64,000 bases of DNA from Zhengella mangrovi (GCF_002727065.1 NZ_PDVP01000006.1:62001-126000); one strand, 5' to 3'. Counted from the stretch's first letter, positions 8,228-17,929 are shown. The notes: generated from the letters alone by a model not told the origin. Made by a program: numbers and translations.

Positions 8228-10738
8228 TCAGTGGCTCGCGGCCATGCGGCGGCTGTGGGAATAGATTGCGACACCCAGGAGGATCATGATGCCCTGGAGG
8301 TAGAAGGTCCAAGCATCACTGAGCCGCAGGAATGTCGCCACAACATTGACCTGGTTCAGCATCAGCGCCCCGAACAGGGCACCGAGGAAGGTGCCGCGGC
8401 CGCCCGCCAGGCTGGCCCCGCCAATCACGACCGCCGCAATGCTGGCCAGCGTGTAGTTGATGCCGCTCTTTGGATCGCCAATGCCCACCTGGATCATTAG
8501 CGGGAAGGCCGCCAGCCCCGCGAAGAAGGAGCAGAGCAGGTAAGCGGCAAGACGGGTCCGGAAAGGTGAAATGCCGGCAACCCGGGCGGATTCGCGCCGC
8601 GAACCGAAGCCACGCAAGGCAATGCCTGCCCCGGTTCTCAGCAATCCGAATTCCAGAAACAGCGCGAGCGCGACCGCCACGAAGATCAGGACCGGAACGA
8701 AGCCGATTTTGGCCCCGACGACATTGTAGACACCGGGTCCGATCAGTCCGTCGGGCTGCGGCCGCAGCGTAAGCGAAACGGCCTGAACGGCAATGAAGGT
8801 TGCCAGCGTGGCGACCATCGCATGCATGCCGAGCTTTTCGGTCAAGAGGAAGTTCAGGAACCCGACACCAAGCGCGGCGGCAAGAACCATCACGATCCCG
8901 AGCAGCGCCATCGCCGGGCCTGCATCCTGCAGGAAGAAGAAAGATCCGACGACAACGCCCAACCCCATGACAGGGCCGACGGACAGATCGATCTCACCTA
9001 TAAGAAGCACGAATTGCTGCCCGTAGGCGACCAGGGCGAGCGTTCCGACCAGAGCCAGCATGCCTGAGAAATTGCGTGCTGACAGATAGAAGGGACTGAT
9101 CGAACTGGCATAGGCACCGACCGCCAGGATCGCCAGCCCGACGAGAACGATTGGCGCCCAATGGCCCGCCGCCCATTTCCAGAACCAGCCAATGCTCTTC
9201 TCGTAGCGATGACGTTCCGTGGTCGACGTAAGGACGGCCTCAGTGATGTTGTTTTCGACAACATCGTCGCCTTTCAACTCGCGCACGATCTGGCCACGCG
9301 AGAACACCATCACGCGGTCACACAGACCTGCGATCTCCGCTGCATCGGATGAAACGACGATGATTGTTGTTCCATTATTTGCGATTTCGCGAAGGATCCG
9401 GTAGATCTCGGCGCGAGCGCCGATGTCGACGCCTTGCGTCGGCTCGTCAATCAGCATGACCGCCGGTTCCGCGCCAACCACCGACGAGAGGATCAGCTTC
9501 TGCTGATTTCCGCCAGAAAGCGAACGGATCGGCGTCTCTATGCTGGGAGTTTTGACATTGTATCCGGCGACCGCGTCGCGGACCCGGCTGCGTTCCCGCT
9601 GCTCGCTGACAAGGCCGGAGACCGTATCCGTCTCGGTGGAACGGATCGAGAAGTTCTCTCGGACCGACAAGTCGGCAAGAATGCCTTCGTGGTGACGGTC
9701 ACCGGGGAGGAAACCGATGCCGGCCTTTCGCGCCTGGCCCGGGGAGGCAACGGAAACAGCCTTTCCGTTGACCTCGACATTGCCAGAACCGGCGTTTCGG
9801 CCAGCTAGAGCCCGGAGGAATTCACGCTGCCCGTTGGCATCGATCCCCGCAAGACCAAGTATCTCGCCGTGGCGGACGGCCATGGAAACATCACGGAAAC
9901 CGTCGCCAGAGAAGTTGCGGACCATGAGGACGGGCTTCGCATCAACGAGATTCCCGCCTTTTTCGGGGAATGGATGCTCGATCGCCGAACCGACGATCAG
10001 CTCGATGATCCGCCCCTCATCGAGCGTATCCATCGGATATGTGCCCTGCCCCTGACCATCCCGAAGGACCGTCACCCGTTCCGCGATCTCGCGGACTTCG
10101 CGGATTCGGTGAGAGATATAGACGACGGAAGCGCCGCCGGCCGTCAGTTCCCGGATTCTGGCAAAGAGCCGGCGAACGTCTTCTGCGCCCAGATGCTCGG
10201 TTGGCTCATCGAGGACGAGGATTCGCGGCTGCGCTGCCAGGGCCTTGGCGATCTCTGTGATGAACCGCTGCTCGGGATTGAGAGAAGACACCACGTCCTC
10301 CGGACCGAAAGACAGATCCGGGTTCCAGCGGTCCAGCGCCTGCCTTGCAAATGCTGCCATGCCGGAGACCTGGGGCCGCAGTTTGTGGGGCATTCCGAGA
10401 AAAATGTTCTCAGCCACCGTCAGGTCCGGCATCAAAGCCGGCTCCTGGTGGACAATGGCCAAGCCCAGTTCGCGCGCACCGTCAGGATCCCCCTTTATCG
10501 GCTTACCGCTAATAAAGACCTGTCCATCTGTCGGAGCCAACGCCCCCGACGCGATGGCCATGAGTGTGGATTTGCCGGCGCCATTCTCGCCGATGAGGCC
10601 ATGAACCTCACCGCCGAGAACCGTGAAGGAAACGGCGTCCAAGGCTCGAACGCCTGGGAAATCCCTCGTAACCGAGTTGAGCTGGAGCATGGCTTTGCCC
10701 GCCATCCCGGCCGAGATGGATGAGAAGTGTTCGGTCAT
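8228..10738 (-). CDS. fused sugar-type ABC transporter: tandem ATPase domains plus permease (RbsA-RbsC type)
   Basis: The 836-residue protein is far longer than an RbsA ATPase (about 500 residues). Residues 1-505 form two ABC modules. The first has Walker A GENGAGKST (50-58) and DEPTEHLG but a degenerate signature. The second has an altered Walker A, as usual in RbsA, and an intact LSGGNQQK. From about residue 510 to the end runs a complete RbsC-like permease (DLSVGPVMGLG; GGASLAGGRGTFLGALF). No stop or frame change separates the parts, so it is a true single polypeptide. The start at 10738 lies 13 bases after the binding-protein gene. Confidence 0.9.
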   Translation of the reverse strand: MTEHFSSISAGMAGKAMLQLNSVTRDFPGVRALDAVSFTVLGGEVHGLIGENGAGKSTLMAIASGALAPTDGQVFISGKPIKGDPDGARELGLAIVHQEPALMPDLTVAENIFLGMPHKLRPQVSGMAAFARQALDRWNPDLSFGPEDVVSSLNPEQRFITEIAKALAAQPRILVLDEPTEHLGAEDVRRLFARIRELTAGGASVVYISHRIREVREIAERVTVLRDGQGQGTYPMDTLDEGRIIELIVGSAIEHPFPEKGGNLVDAKPVLMVRNFSGDGFRDVSMAVRHGEILGLAGIDANGQREFLRALAGRNAGSGNVEVNGKAVSVASPGQARKAGIGFLPGDRHHEGILADLSVRENFSIRSTETDTVSGLVSEQRERSRVRDAVAGYNVKTPSIETPIRSLSGGNQQKLILSSVVGAEPAVMLIDEPTQGVDIGARAEIYRILREIANNGTTIIVVSSDAAEIAGLCDRVMVFSRGQIVRELKGDDVVENNITEAVLTSTTERHRYEKSIGWFWKWAAGHWAPIVLVGLAILAVGAYASSISPFYLSARNFSGMLALVGTLALVAYGQQFVLLIGEIDLSVGPVMGLGVVVGSFFFLQDAGPAMALLGIVMVLAAALGVGFLNFLLTEKLGMHAMVATLATFIAVQAVSLTLRPQPDGLIGPGVYNVVGAKIGFVPVLIFVAVALALFLEFGLLRTGAGIALRGFGSRRESARVAGISPFRTRLAAYLLCSFFAGLAAFPLMIQVGIGDPKSGINYTLASIAAVVIGGASLAGGRGTFLGALFGALMLNQVNVVATFLRLSDAWTFYLQGIMILLGVAIYSHSRRMAASH

Positions 10739-10751
10739 GGACGCCTGCGCC

Positions 10752-11843
10752 TTACTGCTTGAAGACGTCTTGCATCTGTTCGGGGCTGAGGAGGCCCGAA
10801 AGATCGGCGTCCAGCGGCGCAGCCGGATCGCACTTGGGGTCAACGCCTGCCGCGCTGTCGGCGAACACTGTCGCCACCATGCCCAGCGGATCGGAATCTT
10901 CCGTTCCCTGGTAGATCGCCATGCCCCGCCGCACCGCATGCCTCACCTGCGTCGTGGTGCCGTCAATCGTATAGTAGGGCCAAGCATTGCCGGCCTTCTT
11001 GGCATCCATGTACATGCAGTTGAGTTCGTTGTTCGACGCGAGGCTGACAACGGCCGGAACCTTGAGACCAGCCTGCTCGAATGCACGGATGACCGCGATG
11101 GTGACCGGGCCGAAGTCGGACATGATGGCGTCGATCTTGGGGTACTGGGCGATAACGCCGGCAGTCGCCTTCTGTGCATCGGCCGGGTTCCAGTTGGTCG
11201 CCACGTGCGTATCCTGGAGCAACTTGATGCCCGGACGCGACGCCGCTGCCTTCTTGATGCCATTCATGAAGTTGGCCGAGAACCCGTTGCCGGCGGGACC
11301 GGAGAAGTAGAGGACGTTCGCCTCGCCGACGTTCTTCTCTACCCAGCCAACCCACTTTTCAGAAGCGGCGTCGAAATCCTGGATGACGTTGGCCGAGTAA
11401 TCGACGCCCGGGTTCCCGCCGAGATTGACGTTGTAGGGCACCGTGACCACGCCAGCCTGGGTCGCCGAGCGAATGGCGGGGATCATCGCCGGGCCGAAGT
11501 CCGGGAAAATCACCATCACGTTCACACCCTGGGCGGTCAGGCTGTTGATGTCCGAGTTCGTCTTTGCCGGATCGCCCGCACCGTCAGCGTAGAGGACTTC
11601 GGTGACGTTCTTGCAGGGCGAGAGTTCGTCCTTCATTTCAGCCAGAGCGGTCTTGCGCCAGGTATCGCCACCGAAGCCGTCGACCAGAGCAACGATGGTG
11701 GGCTTGTCGCCGCAGATCCCGGCCATGTCGGCACCGGTTCCCATCGGAATCGATCCTTCCTGCGCCGAGGCCGCGGACGCCATCATCAGCGTCGCGAGCG
11801 ATACACCACCAAGCGCATTCAAAGTCTTGCGAATTACTTTCAT
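10752..11843 (-). CDS. ABC transporter periplasmic substrate-binding protein (RbsB/sugar-binding type)
   Basis: The 363-residue protein starts at the ATG at 11843 after GGGAGGAAAAGC. A signal peptide with cleavage near residue 27 (ASAASA-QEG) precedes a periplasmic-binding fold of the type-I sugar-binding kind (GDTWRKTALAEMKDEL; PDFGPAMIPAIRSATQAGV). It delivers ligand to the fused ATPase-permease and separate permease encoded downstream. Ligand is unknown. The 325-base gap upstream may hold its own promoter. Confidence 0.9.
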   Translation of the reverse strand: MKVIRKTLNALGGVSLATLMMASAASAQEGSIPMGTGADMAGICGDKPTIVALVDGFGGDTWRKTALAEMKDELSPCKNVTEVLYADGAGDPAKTNSDINSLTAQGVNVMVIFPDFGPAMIPAIRSATQAGVVTVPYNVNLGGNPGVDYSANVIQDFDAASEKWVGWVEKNVGEANVLYFSGPAGNGFSANFMNGIKKAAASRPGIKLLQDTHVATNWNPADAQKATAGVIAQYPKIDAIMSDFGPVTIAVIRAFEQAGLKVPAVVSLASNNELNCMYMDAKKAGNAWPYYTIDGTTTQVRHAVRRGMAIYQGTEDSDPLGMVATVFADSAAGVDPKCDPAAPLDADLSGLLSPEQMQDVFKQ

Positions 11844-12168
11844 GCTTTTCCTCCCAGAAAGACACGCGTTGATCGGCCAGGGCCACATGGTCCGCGCCAC
11901 TGCCTCGAACAGGCGGCGGAGCATGAACCTTCTGTGATCCTGCATCCCGGGAAAGATGACACTCGCGATTGATTGCCACTTGCACGTCCTTGCCAGACAT
12001 TTGACCGTCCCGGACAATTTTAAGCGCCCAGATCGTGCTTCGTGCGGTTTGGAGGTGGGACCGCAAAAAGAAATGCGCGGCGGAAGGCAACCTCCCGCAG
12101 CGCATCGGTCAATGACGCAGGCAATGACAACCGCACGTCCAGTCAGACTGCGGCTCGGCGAAACCCTT
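11844..12168. other. intergenic region, no gene seen
   Basis: The 325 bases between the binding-protein gene and the DUF2783 gene show no convincing coding frame on either strand. A promoter for the ABC transporter operon could be here, but no clear -35/-10 pair or palindrome was identified. Confidence 0.5.
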
Positions 12169-12360
12169 CTAGCCGTCGGCTGCCAGTTTCAAGGCCGCAT
12201 CCAGGACTTCCGGATCGCCGATATGGTTGCAGAGGATGAGGACCAGGCGCGCATTCAGGGCGTCGCTCTGCTCTTTTGTCCTGCCCTCGTGGACCGCCAG
12301 CAACTTAGCGTAAAAGTCGTCCGGCCCGTCGATGTTCGGGTCTGTATTGAGAGTGCTCAT
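12169..12360 (-). CDS. DUF2783-family small protein
   Basis: The 63-residue protein matches the small DUF2783 pattern: DDFYAKLLAVHEG, then EQSDALNARLVLILCNHIGD, ending in a short helix. It is predicted to be all-helical and cytoplasmic. It lies 13 bases downstream of an FAD-dependent aromatic hydroxylase gene. A second member at 39272 sits in the same place after a second hydroxylase of this family, which suggests a functional partnership (for example a small accessory subunit). The biochemical role is unknown. Confidence 0.8.
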   Translation of the reverse strand: MSTLNTDPNIDGPDDFYAKLLAVHEGRTKEQSDALNARLVLILCNHIGDPEVLDAALKLAADG

Positions 12361-12373
12361 CGGGTGCTCCTCC

Positions 12374-13996
12374 TCAAGCGCGTCCGGTTGCGATGTTCAC
12401 GGCCTGTCTGATTGCCGCCTCGTCGAAACGCTCCCACCGTGCCGCCACGTGCTGATCGGGGCGCATGAGATAGACGGCGGAACCCGCGTCGCCCAGGTAT
12501 CGATGGGCCAGTTCCGGATTGCCAGCCGCCGATAGCGCGACACGGGTGACCGAAATGCCATCGACATCGAGACTTTCCGGCGCATCGGCATCAATCGTCA
12601 TCAGCTGGAACTCGCCGCCAAGGATTTCCAGCAGCCACTTGCCGTCCACTGGTGCATCGACCATCGAGGCTCCGACACGCGTCCGTTCAGGGCCGCCGAC
12701 GACGGCATCTGGTCCGTTCAGCGACAATCCGTCATAGACGCAGGGAACGGAGAGCCGGCCGGAATTGACCAGCGGCCGGGCAAACTTCGCCTTGCCGGCC
12801 AGTGACAGCACCGCGTCCCGGAAGATCTTGCTGATTTCGGACTTGGGTGTGATGAAGTCGGTCGACCGCGTCGAGTTCAGGATGTTCTCGTCGGCACCGT
12901 GAACCCGCTCCTCGGTATAGGTGTCCAACAGGCTTTCCGGCGCCTTTCCATTGATGACCAGTCCGAGCTTCCAGCCAAGATTGTCGACGTCCTGCATCCC
13001 CGAATTCGCGCCGCGCGCACCGAAGGGGCTCACCTGGTGCGCGGCATCGCCGGCAAAGAAGATCCGGCCATGGCGGAATCGCTCCATTCGCTTGCACTGG
13101 AATGTGTAGATCGATGACCAGACCATGTCATAGGCGACATCGGGACCCAGGAAGGCATCGAGCCTGCGCCGGATGTTCTCTTCCTTGAGTTCTTCCTTGC
13201 GATCAACGTCCCAGCCGATCTGGAAGTCGACCCGCCAGACATCATCGGGCTGCTTGTGCAAGAGCGTCGACGCCCCTTGGCCATGGGTCGGCTCGAACCA
13301 GAACCAGCGTTCGGTCGGGAACTTCATGTCGCCCCTCATCTTGATGTCGGCGATGAGGAAGCTGTCCTGGAAGACCTTGCCGGTGAATTCCTCGCCCAGC
13401 ATGGCTCGGACGGGCGAACTTGCGCCGTCACATGCAACAAGCCAGTCCGCCTCCACCTTGTACGGACCGTCCGGGGTCATCACGTCGAGGACGACATGGT
13501 CGCCCTTGTCGTCAACCGCATCGACACGGTTCTTGCCGCGCAATTCGATGGGTGCACCGGCGGCCTGCAGGGCACGCAGGCGTTCGATCATGTATTGCTC
13601 GAAATAGGGCTGCTGAAGATTGATAAACGCCGGATACTTGTGCCCCTCCTCCGGCAGGAGGTTGAACTCGAAGACCTTGTCGTCCTTGTGGAAGACCTTG
13701 CCAAGGTTCCAGACGACCCCCTTGTCGAGCATGGGCTCGCCACATCCGTAGCGGTCGGCGATTTCCAGGCATCGCTTTGCAAAGCAGATGGCGCGGCTGC
13801 CCATTCCGATGCCCTCATGGTCATCCAGAACCAGCACCGGAATTCCCTGCTCGCCAAGATCGAGCGCGGTCGCGATGCCGATTGGCCCGCCGCCGACGAC
13901 CACCACCTTGTGGCGAACCGCCTCCGCCTTGTCCTGGTCGGGCGACTTTTCGTACGGATAGACCTTTTGCGCCAAGGTATATCTGTCCTGGAACAT
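12374..13996 (-). CDS. FAD-dependent aromatic hydroxylase (MhpA/PobA-like monooxygenase)
   Basis: The 540-residue protein is a class A flavoprotein monooxygenase: dinucleotide-binding GGGPIG at residues 35-40, the middle DG motif (CDGASSPVR), and the second FAD motif FAGDAAHQVSPFGARGANSG. A thioredoxin-like C-terminal extension of about 130 residues is typical of the MhpA (3-(3-hydroxyphenyl)propionate hydroxylase) branch. It uses NAD(P)H and O2 to hydroxylate a phenolic ring. GGAGGAGAAGGAT precedes the ATG. It diverges from a MarR regulator with operator-like repeats between them, so it is probably the first gene of the MarR-controlled catabolic operon. Confidence 0.9.
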   Translation of the reverse strand: MFQDRYTLAQKVYPYEKSPDQDKAEAVRHKVVVVGGGPIGIATALDLGEQGIPVLVLDDHEGIGMGSRAICFAKRCLEIADRYGCGEPMLDKGVVWNLGKVFHKDDKVFEFNLLPEEGHKYPAFINLQQPYFEQYMIERLRALQAAGAPIELRGKNRVDAVDDKGDHVVLDVMTPDGPYKVEADWLVACDGASSPVRAMLGEEFTGKVFQDSFLIADIKMRGDMKFPTERWFWFEPTHGQGASTLLHKQPDDVWRVDFQIGWDVDRKEELKEENIRRRLDAFLGPDVAYDMVWSSIYTFQCKRMERFRHGRIFFAGDAAHQVSPFGARGANSGMQDVDNLGWKLGLVINGKAPESLLDTYTEERVHGADENILNSTRSTDFITPKSEISKIFRDAVLSLAGKAKFARPLVNSGRLSVPCVYDGLSLNGPDAVVGGPERTRVGASMVDAPVDGKWLLEILGGEFQLMTIDADAPESLDVDGISVTRVALSAAGNPELAHRYLGDAGSAVYLMRPDQHVAARWERFDEAAIRQAVNIATGRA

Positions 13997-14116
13997 ATCC
14001 TTCTCCTCCTCACGGCTGCCGGAGCCAAATCCGTCAAAACTGCAACAGTGTCACCCTGCCCCGCCTCTTGGCACAGCCGGTGTTTCAACGAGGACCGGTG
14101 ATCCTGCCAAAAACAC

Positions 14117-14188
14117 TTCGTTGCGTTTGCAATGACCTGTTTATTGTTGCATCTGTAACGAATGTCAATATCATTTCGTTTGCAACGA
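14117..14188. promoter_or_regulatory. three phased operator-like repeats between hydroxylase and marR
   Basis: Three related 19-base imperfect palindromes lie at 14117-14135, 14143-14161 and 14170-14188, spaced 26-27 bases. They share TTTGCAAYGA-like right halves; the first reads CGTTGC-N4-GCAATG and the last holds TTCGTT-N3-AACGAA. This is the pattern expected for binding of a MarR dimer in a divergent promoter region. Binding by the adjacent regulator is inferred. Confidence 0.55.
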
Positions 14189-14208
14189 ACGAAACCGGGA
14201 CAACGGGA

Positions 14209-14682
14209 ATGAAAAGTTTCGATCTGGCCGACTACCTGCCCTACCGGCTCGCGGCCCTTTCAGAGCGGATCAGCCGCCGCCTGGCCCTGGAATACGGCCA
14301 GTCGCATGGTCTCTCGATGGCCGAATGGCGCGTCCTGGTCCACCTTTCCCGCCACAGCGAAGTTTCGGTGGGCGAGATCTGCACCTACGTGAACCTGGAA
14401 AAGCCCCGCGTCAGCCGGGCGGTCGCAAGGCTCGAGAGCGCGGGCCTCGTCAACAAGTACAATGCAAAGGACGATCACCGGCTGGTGGCGATCTCGCTGA
14501 CCGACAAAGGCACTGACGCTCTCAAGGAGATCATCGCGGCAGCATTGGCATATGAAAAGCGACTGACCGCCGCCCTAACGCCGAAAGACATGGAAAGACT
14601 GCTCGAAATCGCAGAGAAACTGCACGGCGTTCTGGACAAGGATCCCCTCTCCATGCCGCGCCCGGAGATCGACCGGAACTGA
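14209..14682 (+). CDS. MarR-family transcriptional regulator
   Basis: The 157-residue protein has normal MarR size and a winged helix-turn-helix (MAEWRVLVHLSRHSEVSVGEI, NLEKPRVSRAVARLESAGLV, then the wing KDDHRLVAISLTDKG). The longer in-frame extension to 13777 lies over the divergent hydroxylase gene and was rejected. It probably represses the divergent hydroxylase operon and itself through the three repeats at 14117-14188, with an aromatic effector; this is an inference from the arrangement. Confidence 0.9.
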   Translation: MKSFDLADYLPYRLAALSERISRRLALEYGQSHGLSMAEWRVLVHLSRHSEVSVGEICTYVNLEKPRVSRAVARLESAGLVNKYNAKDDHRLVAISLTDKGTDALKEIIAAALAYEKRLTAALTPKDMERLLEIAEKLHGVLDKDPLSMPRPEIDRN

Positions 14683-15341
14683 TGTCAGGCAATAGCGGGC
14701 CTATGTTGTCGATTGCTTTTCGATGAAAAGTAGATCAGGCATTTTGCAACGCAGGCCATATTCAGACGCGATCAAGGCTGTGGTTGCTTGTTGAGCTAGG
14801 TCGGGTGAGTAACCAGGATCGAGTCCGAACATCCCGCTCGATGTTTAGACTCGATGGTCCACCAGTGGCAAAGCCTATGCTTGCCGAGAACCGAGAGAGA
14901 TGAACGCGGCGACAATCATCTGGAACTGTTAGCTGTTAGAAAATCAAGAGAACGCAATTCAGTTACGACGTCCGCGGCCTCAATTTTCTTAGATAATTGC
15001 TCAATGGTTCGGATGGCGTCAATTTAATGGACGGCCGGAATATAGTCATCCGCTGTCAAGCGGAGCCAGTTTTCAAATCAGGTGTGCTCGCATTCTTTCT
15101 GGCATCTGCTTTGCGCCGCCAACTTGGATATACAGGAGGCAACGGCCCGTACCTAAGAGCGGACGTCGCTTGCAAAGAGGCCCTGTCGCCCATGCGCAAT
15201 AAGCGCACTACAGACTTCGTCATTTCAACCATCTTGCTGCTGTGTCGAACAGAGGAATTCTTTAAAAAGGGGCGCAGATCGGGGCGCGGTCGGCGTGAAG
15301 TCGTATGTTCATGGGCAAAAGCTAGGTTGGATTGAATTCGA
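14683..15341. other. AT-richer intergenic stretch, no convincing gene
   Basis: The 659-base gap marks a visible drop in GC compared with the catabolic operons on the left. A 112-codon frame at 14997-15335 has no ribosome binding site and no recognisable pattern, and is probably chance. The base composition change suggests DNA of different origin starting here. Confidence 0.5.
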
Positions 15342-16478
15342 ATGGGCGCAGAGCGAAAACAACTTTCAACTGAAGTAAGACGGGCAATATGGGAGGTGTG
15401 GGAAAAGAAGTCAGCTTATACCGGCGAGCCCGTGACGTGGACTCAGTTACACGTCGATCACGTTATTCCGATTACTAAGCCGGAGCTACTGGAAGCGCTT
15501 AAGGCCAAGAGGCTAGTCCCAGCCGATTTTGATATCAACGGCTTCGAGAACCTGTTGCCATCCATTAGCTTTCAAAATCAGGGCAAATCCGCCAAGCAGA
15601 TGGGAGAACCCGCATTAGTCTACTATCTCGAGCTGGCCCGGCAGAAAAAGTCAGAAATTGTGAAGCGCCTAGCTGCACGACTCAAGTCGAATGATGAGAT
15701 CAAGTCCTATCTCGCCCTGAAGGCAGCATCCGAGAAAAATGATGTCTCTCCGGAGGAAATGGTCAGTGTCTTCGCTCACCAGTTCGACGGCACTGTGACT
15801 TTGCGTATCACGCCGGAGATCGAAGGGACACAGTCCGCCACTGCCAATTCGTCTGTAGCCGCGACACTTATGGATAAGCCGTTTGCCCTGGGCCGCGGCA
15901 CCGTTAGCGAAGTCATCTTACATTCCTCGAACGGCGATTCAGTCACCTGCAGGACAAGCAACGAGTTTATTCGTGCTCAAGAGTTGGGCTACTTCGCGCA
16001 AACGCAGACTGAGATGAAGATAGCCAGCATGGCCAATGAAACGACCGAAGCGTTGCGGGCCATCCGCGACTCGTCGTTCGCCGAGGAGTCCGCATTGCGT
16101 GAGCCAATCGTGAAGCTGAAGCATTTTGATCGCTGGTCGGCGGAATGGGTGACAGAAGGACTTTTCGAGCCAGAAGACGTGGAGGGAGCTATGGGCCTGC
16201 TAACCGTCGCAGATGTGGTGAACGCCGGCATCTGCGAAGTCGAAAGTCTTGGAGACCACGAAGTTAGATTCATCGTTCACAATGGCCTAGACGTGATGAT
16301 GCGGGAATCTATGAGGGCCGATCTCGATGGCGATAGATGGGAAGAAATACTAGTGTTTCACTATCTATCGGCGGCTCGAGCAGGTGGTTCTTTCGGCCAC
16401 GGACAAGCAGTCATGGCAAAGATCGAGGATGACGGGTTACTTCACATGAAGGTGTACCCACCATCCAAGACAACATAA
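15342..16478 (+). CDS. HNH-family endonuclease-like protein
   Basis: The 378-residue protein has an N-terminal HNH-like core: YTGEP (25-30, in place of the usual zinc-binding CxxC), LHVDHVIPI with H37, D39 and H40, ENLLPS with N70, and QNQGKSAK with N79 and K82. The remaining 290 residues match no family I know and may recognise DNA or a partner. The gene stands alone in AT-richer DNA with 500-650 bases of non-coding DNA on both sides, typical for accessory or defence cargo. Nuclease activity is a family-based expectation only. No strong ribosome binding site is visible. Confidence 0.7.
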   Translation: MGAERKQLSTEVRRAIWEVWEKKSAYTGEPVTWTQLHVDHVIPITKPELLEALKAKRLVPADFDINGFENLLPSISFQNQGKSAKQMGEPALVYYLELARQKKSEIVKRLAARLKSNDEIKSYLALKAASEKNDVSPEEMVSVFAHQFDGTVTLRITPEIEGTQSATANSSVAATLMDKPFALGRGTVSEVILHSSNGDSVTCRTSNEFIRAQELGYFAQTQTEMKIASMANETTEALRAIRDSSFAEESALREPIVKLKHFDRWSAEWVTEGLFEPEDVEGAMGLLTVADVVNAGICEVESLGDHEVRFIVHNGLDVMMRESMRADLDGDRWEEILVFHYLSAARAGGSFGHGQAVMAKIEDDGLLHMKVYPPSKTT

Positions 16479-17005
16479 CCCGGGCTGAACAAAGTTCCGC
16501 TTTGGGCCAAATTCAGGCTGCAACGTTAGACCCGCTATGTCAGCTTTGAGTGTTGATTTTCGTGTAGGCGACTGTCTCCTCCCGGCCCCGAAGCGGCCCT
16601 TTGGAAATGCGCCCCCAAATCAGTCATTTGGGTCGACCGGGCAATATCGCGAAAGCTGTCGGCGGCGGAGATCGCTGTCACGTCTGTGATGGGGTGGGAA
16701 GGGGACTGGCAGCTTTTGGCTAGCCGGCTTATGGAAGCAGACATGCACTCAAAGCGGACTGTAGCCTTGCGCCCCGTTGCAGGCATTCAGTAATGCGCTT
16801 GATTGGCCCGCAAAACGATCGTCACTCGCTGGACGGGTGCTAAATGCTTCTAATTTGTGCTTTTCGTTAATTGTTGATGCTAGCTGCTTGGACTAGTTCT
16901 AGGTGCCGGCAGACAGTCACCCAGATTACCGACCGATCAATCAGGCTTGAACTGGCACGATAAAACTAGGCATGCTTGCATGCCAAACATACGGGAGACG
17001 TAGGA
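16479..17005. other. intergenic stretch, no convincing gene
   Basis: The 527 bases contain one 83-codon minus-strand frame (16535-16786) without a ribosome binding site or known pattern. Part of it loosely resembles sequence near 18830-18910 (short GGCCCCGAAGCG-like blocks), suggesting decayed intergenic DNA rather than a gene. Confidence 0.45.
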
Positions 17006-17929
17006 TTGTCTGACAAAAAGTCGCGAGATCTGCTCTCGGACAAACGCTTTGACGTGGAACACGCACTCAATATGCATGCGGCAAGCTTCTTTTACATGCC
17101 TGCAGCCGGCATCTACGATCGCGAAAGGCTGGAACCTCACGCCGAGCTCATCGCCAAGTGCCATATTTACTTGATCGGCTTTGTGCCCCGTGTGAATTTT
17201 GTCAACGCAGCGCAGAAGGATAGAGATCTCGTCTTGACATACGAAATACTGGGGAAATCCTACGATCTAGTCTGGGAGCTTCCGCCAGAGGCGATGCTGC
17301 ATCACGAGAACGGTCTCTGGTATGTGGGGGACGGCACAGGCCGGCGGTTCTTTCCTAACGAGGGAGCCTGCCTTCAGCGCCTCAACCATCAGTACGGGGT
17401 CATTAAGTTCCTGGTAAAATACATTGGCCAAGCCTACGGCCAAGACGGGTCCCGCAGTGCCTTAGACCGCCTTATCAAGCACGAGACGTTGCAGAAAATA
17501 TCGCTCTTGGGAGCGCCAGAAGGCTACCGATTGGAACTCATTCTGCTCCAGGTCGAACCGGACAATCAGATCATCACGATCTTCAACCCTTTCGCTGAGA
17601 ATAAGAAGGATGGCAGCGCCCGCATCGATCAGGGTCTGGAGAAGCTGTTCAACACCAGTGAGGAGGAGCGGGTGGCGCTTTATGAAGCGGCCATGATCCG
17701 GTACTTTTCGCCGGAATTTAATATGGAATACAAAAACAGCTTCCCCTCGACGACCCTGAAGATCTTACAGGATTGCTACGACAAGGATTTTTCAGCTGTC
17801 AGTGCCGAGCTCGTTCTCGATGACCTTCCAGTCACACTGTATTCTGAAGCTGTAACGCCTACTGACATGCATTTTGCCTTTCACGATCTACACACCGACG
17901 AAGCCCGAAAAGTTTTCTTCGCCATGTAG
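17006..17929 (+). CDS. uncharacterised protein with GIY-YIG-like signature
   Basis: The 307-residue protein is read from a TTG at 17006, which has GGAG and AGG upstream; an ATG at 16976 gives 317 residues. I do not recognise the family with certainty. The middle resembles a divergent GIY-YIG nuclease: GVI (131-133), YIG (139-141), DRLIKH with R155 and H159, then E227 in LYEAAMIRYF and SPEFN with N239, followed by K and FPS. The first 125 residues and the last 60 are unknown. It lies between the HNH gene and a MltR/HEPN-like gene in AT-richer island DNA. Nuclease function is an inference from these residues. Confidence 0.55.
   Translation: MSDKKSRDLLSDKRFDVEHALNMHAASFFYMPAAGIYDRERLEPHAELIAKCHIYLIGFVPRVNFVNAAQKDRDLVLTYEILGKSYDLVWELPPEAMLHHENGLWYVGDGTGRRFFPNEGACLQRLNHQYGVIKFLVKYIGQAYGQDGSRSALDRLIKHETLQKISLLGAPEGYRLELILLQVEPDNQIITIFNPFAENKKDGSARIDQGLEKLFNTSEEERVALYEAAMIRYFSPEFNMEYKNSFPSTTLKILQDCYDKDFSAVSAELVLDDLPVTLYSEAVTPTDMHFAFHDLHTDEARKVFFAM

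Noticed and set aside
14997-15335. 112-codon plus-strand open frame before the HNH gene
   Set aside because: No ribosome binding site, no family pattern, unusual composition for a protein, and AT-rich non-coding surroundings; probably chance.
16535-16786. 83-codon minus-strand open frame
   Set aside because: No ribosome binding site or recognisable domain; content looks like decayed intergenic sequence similar in part to 18830-18910.
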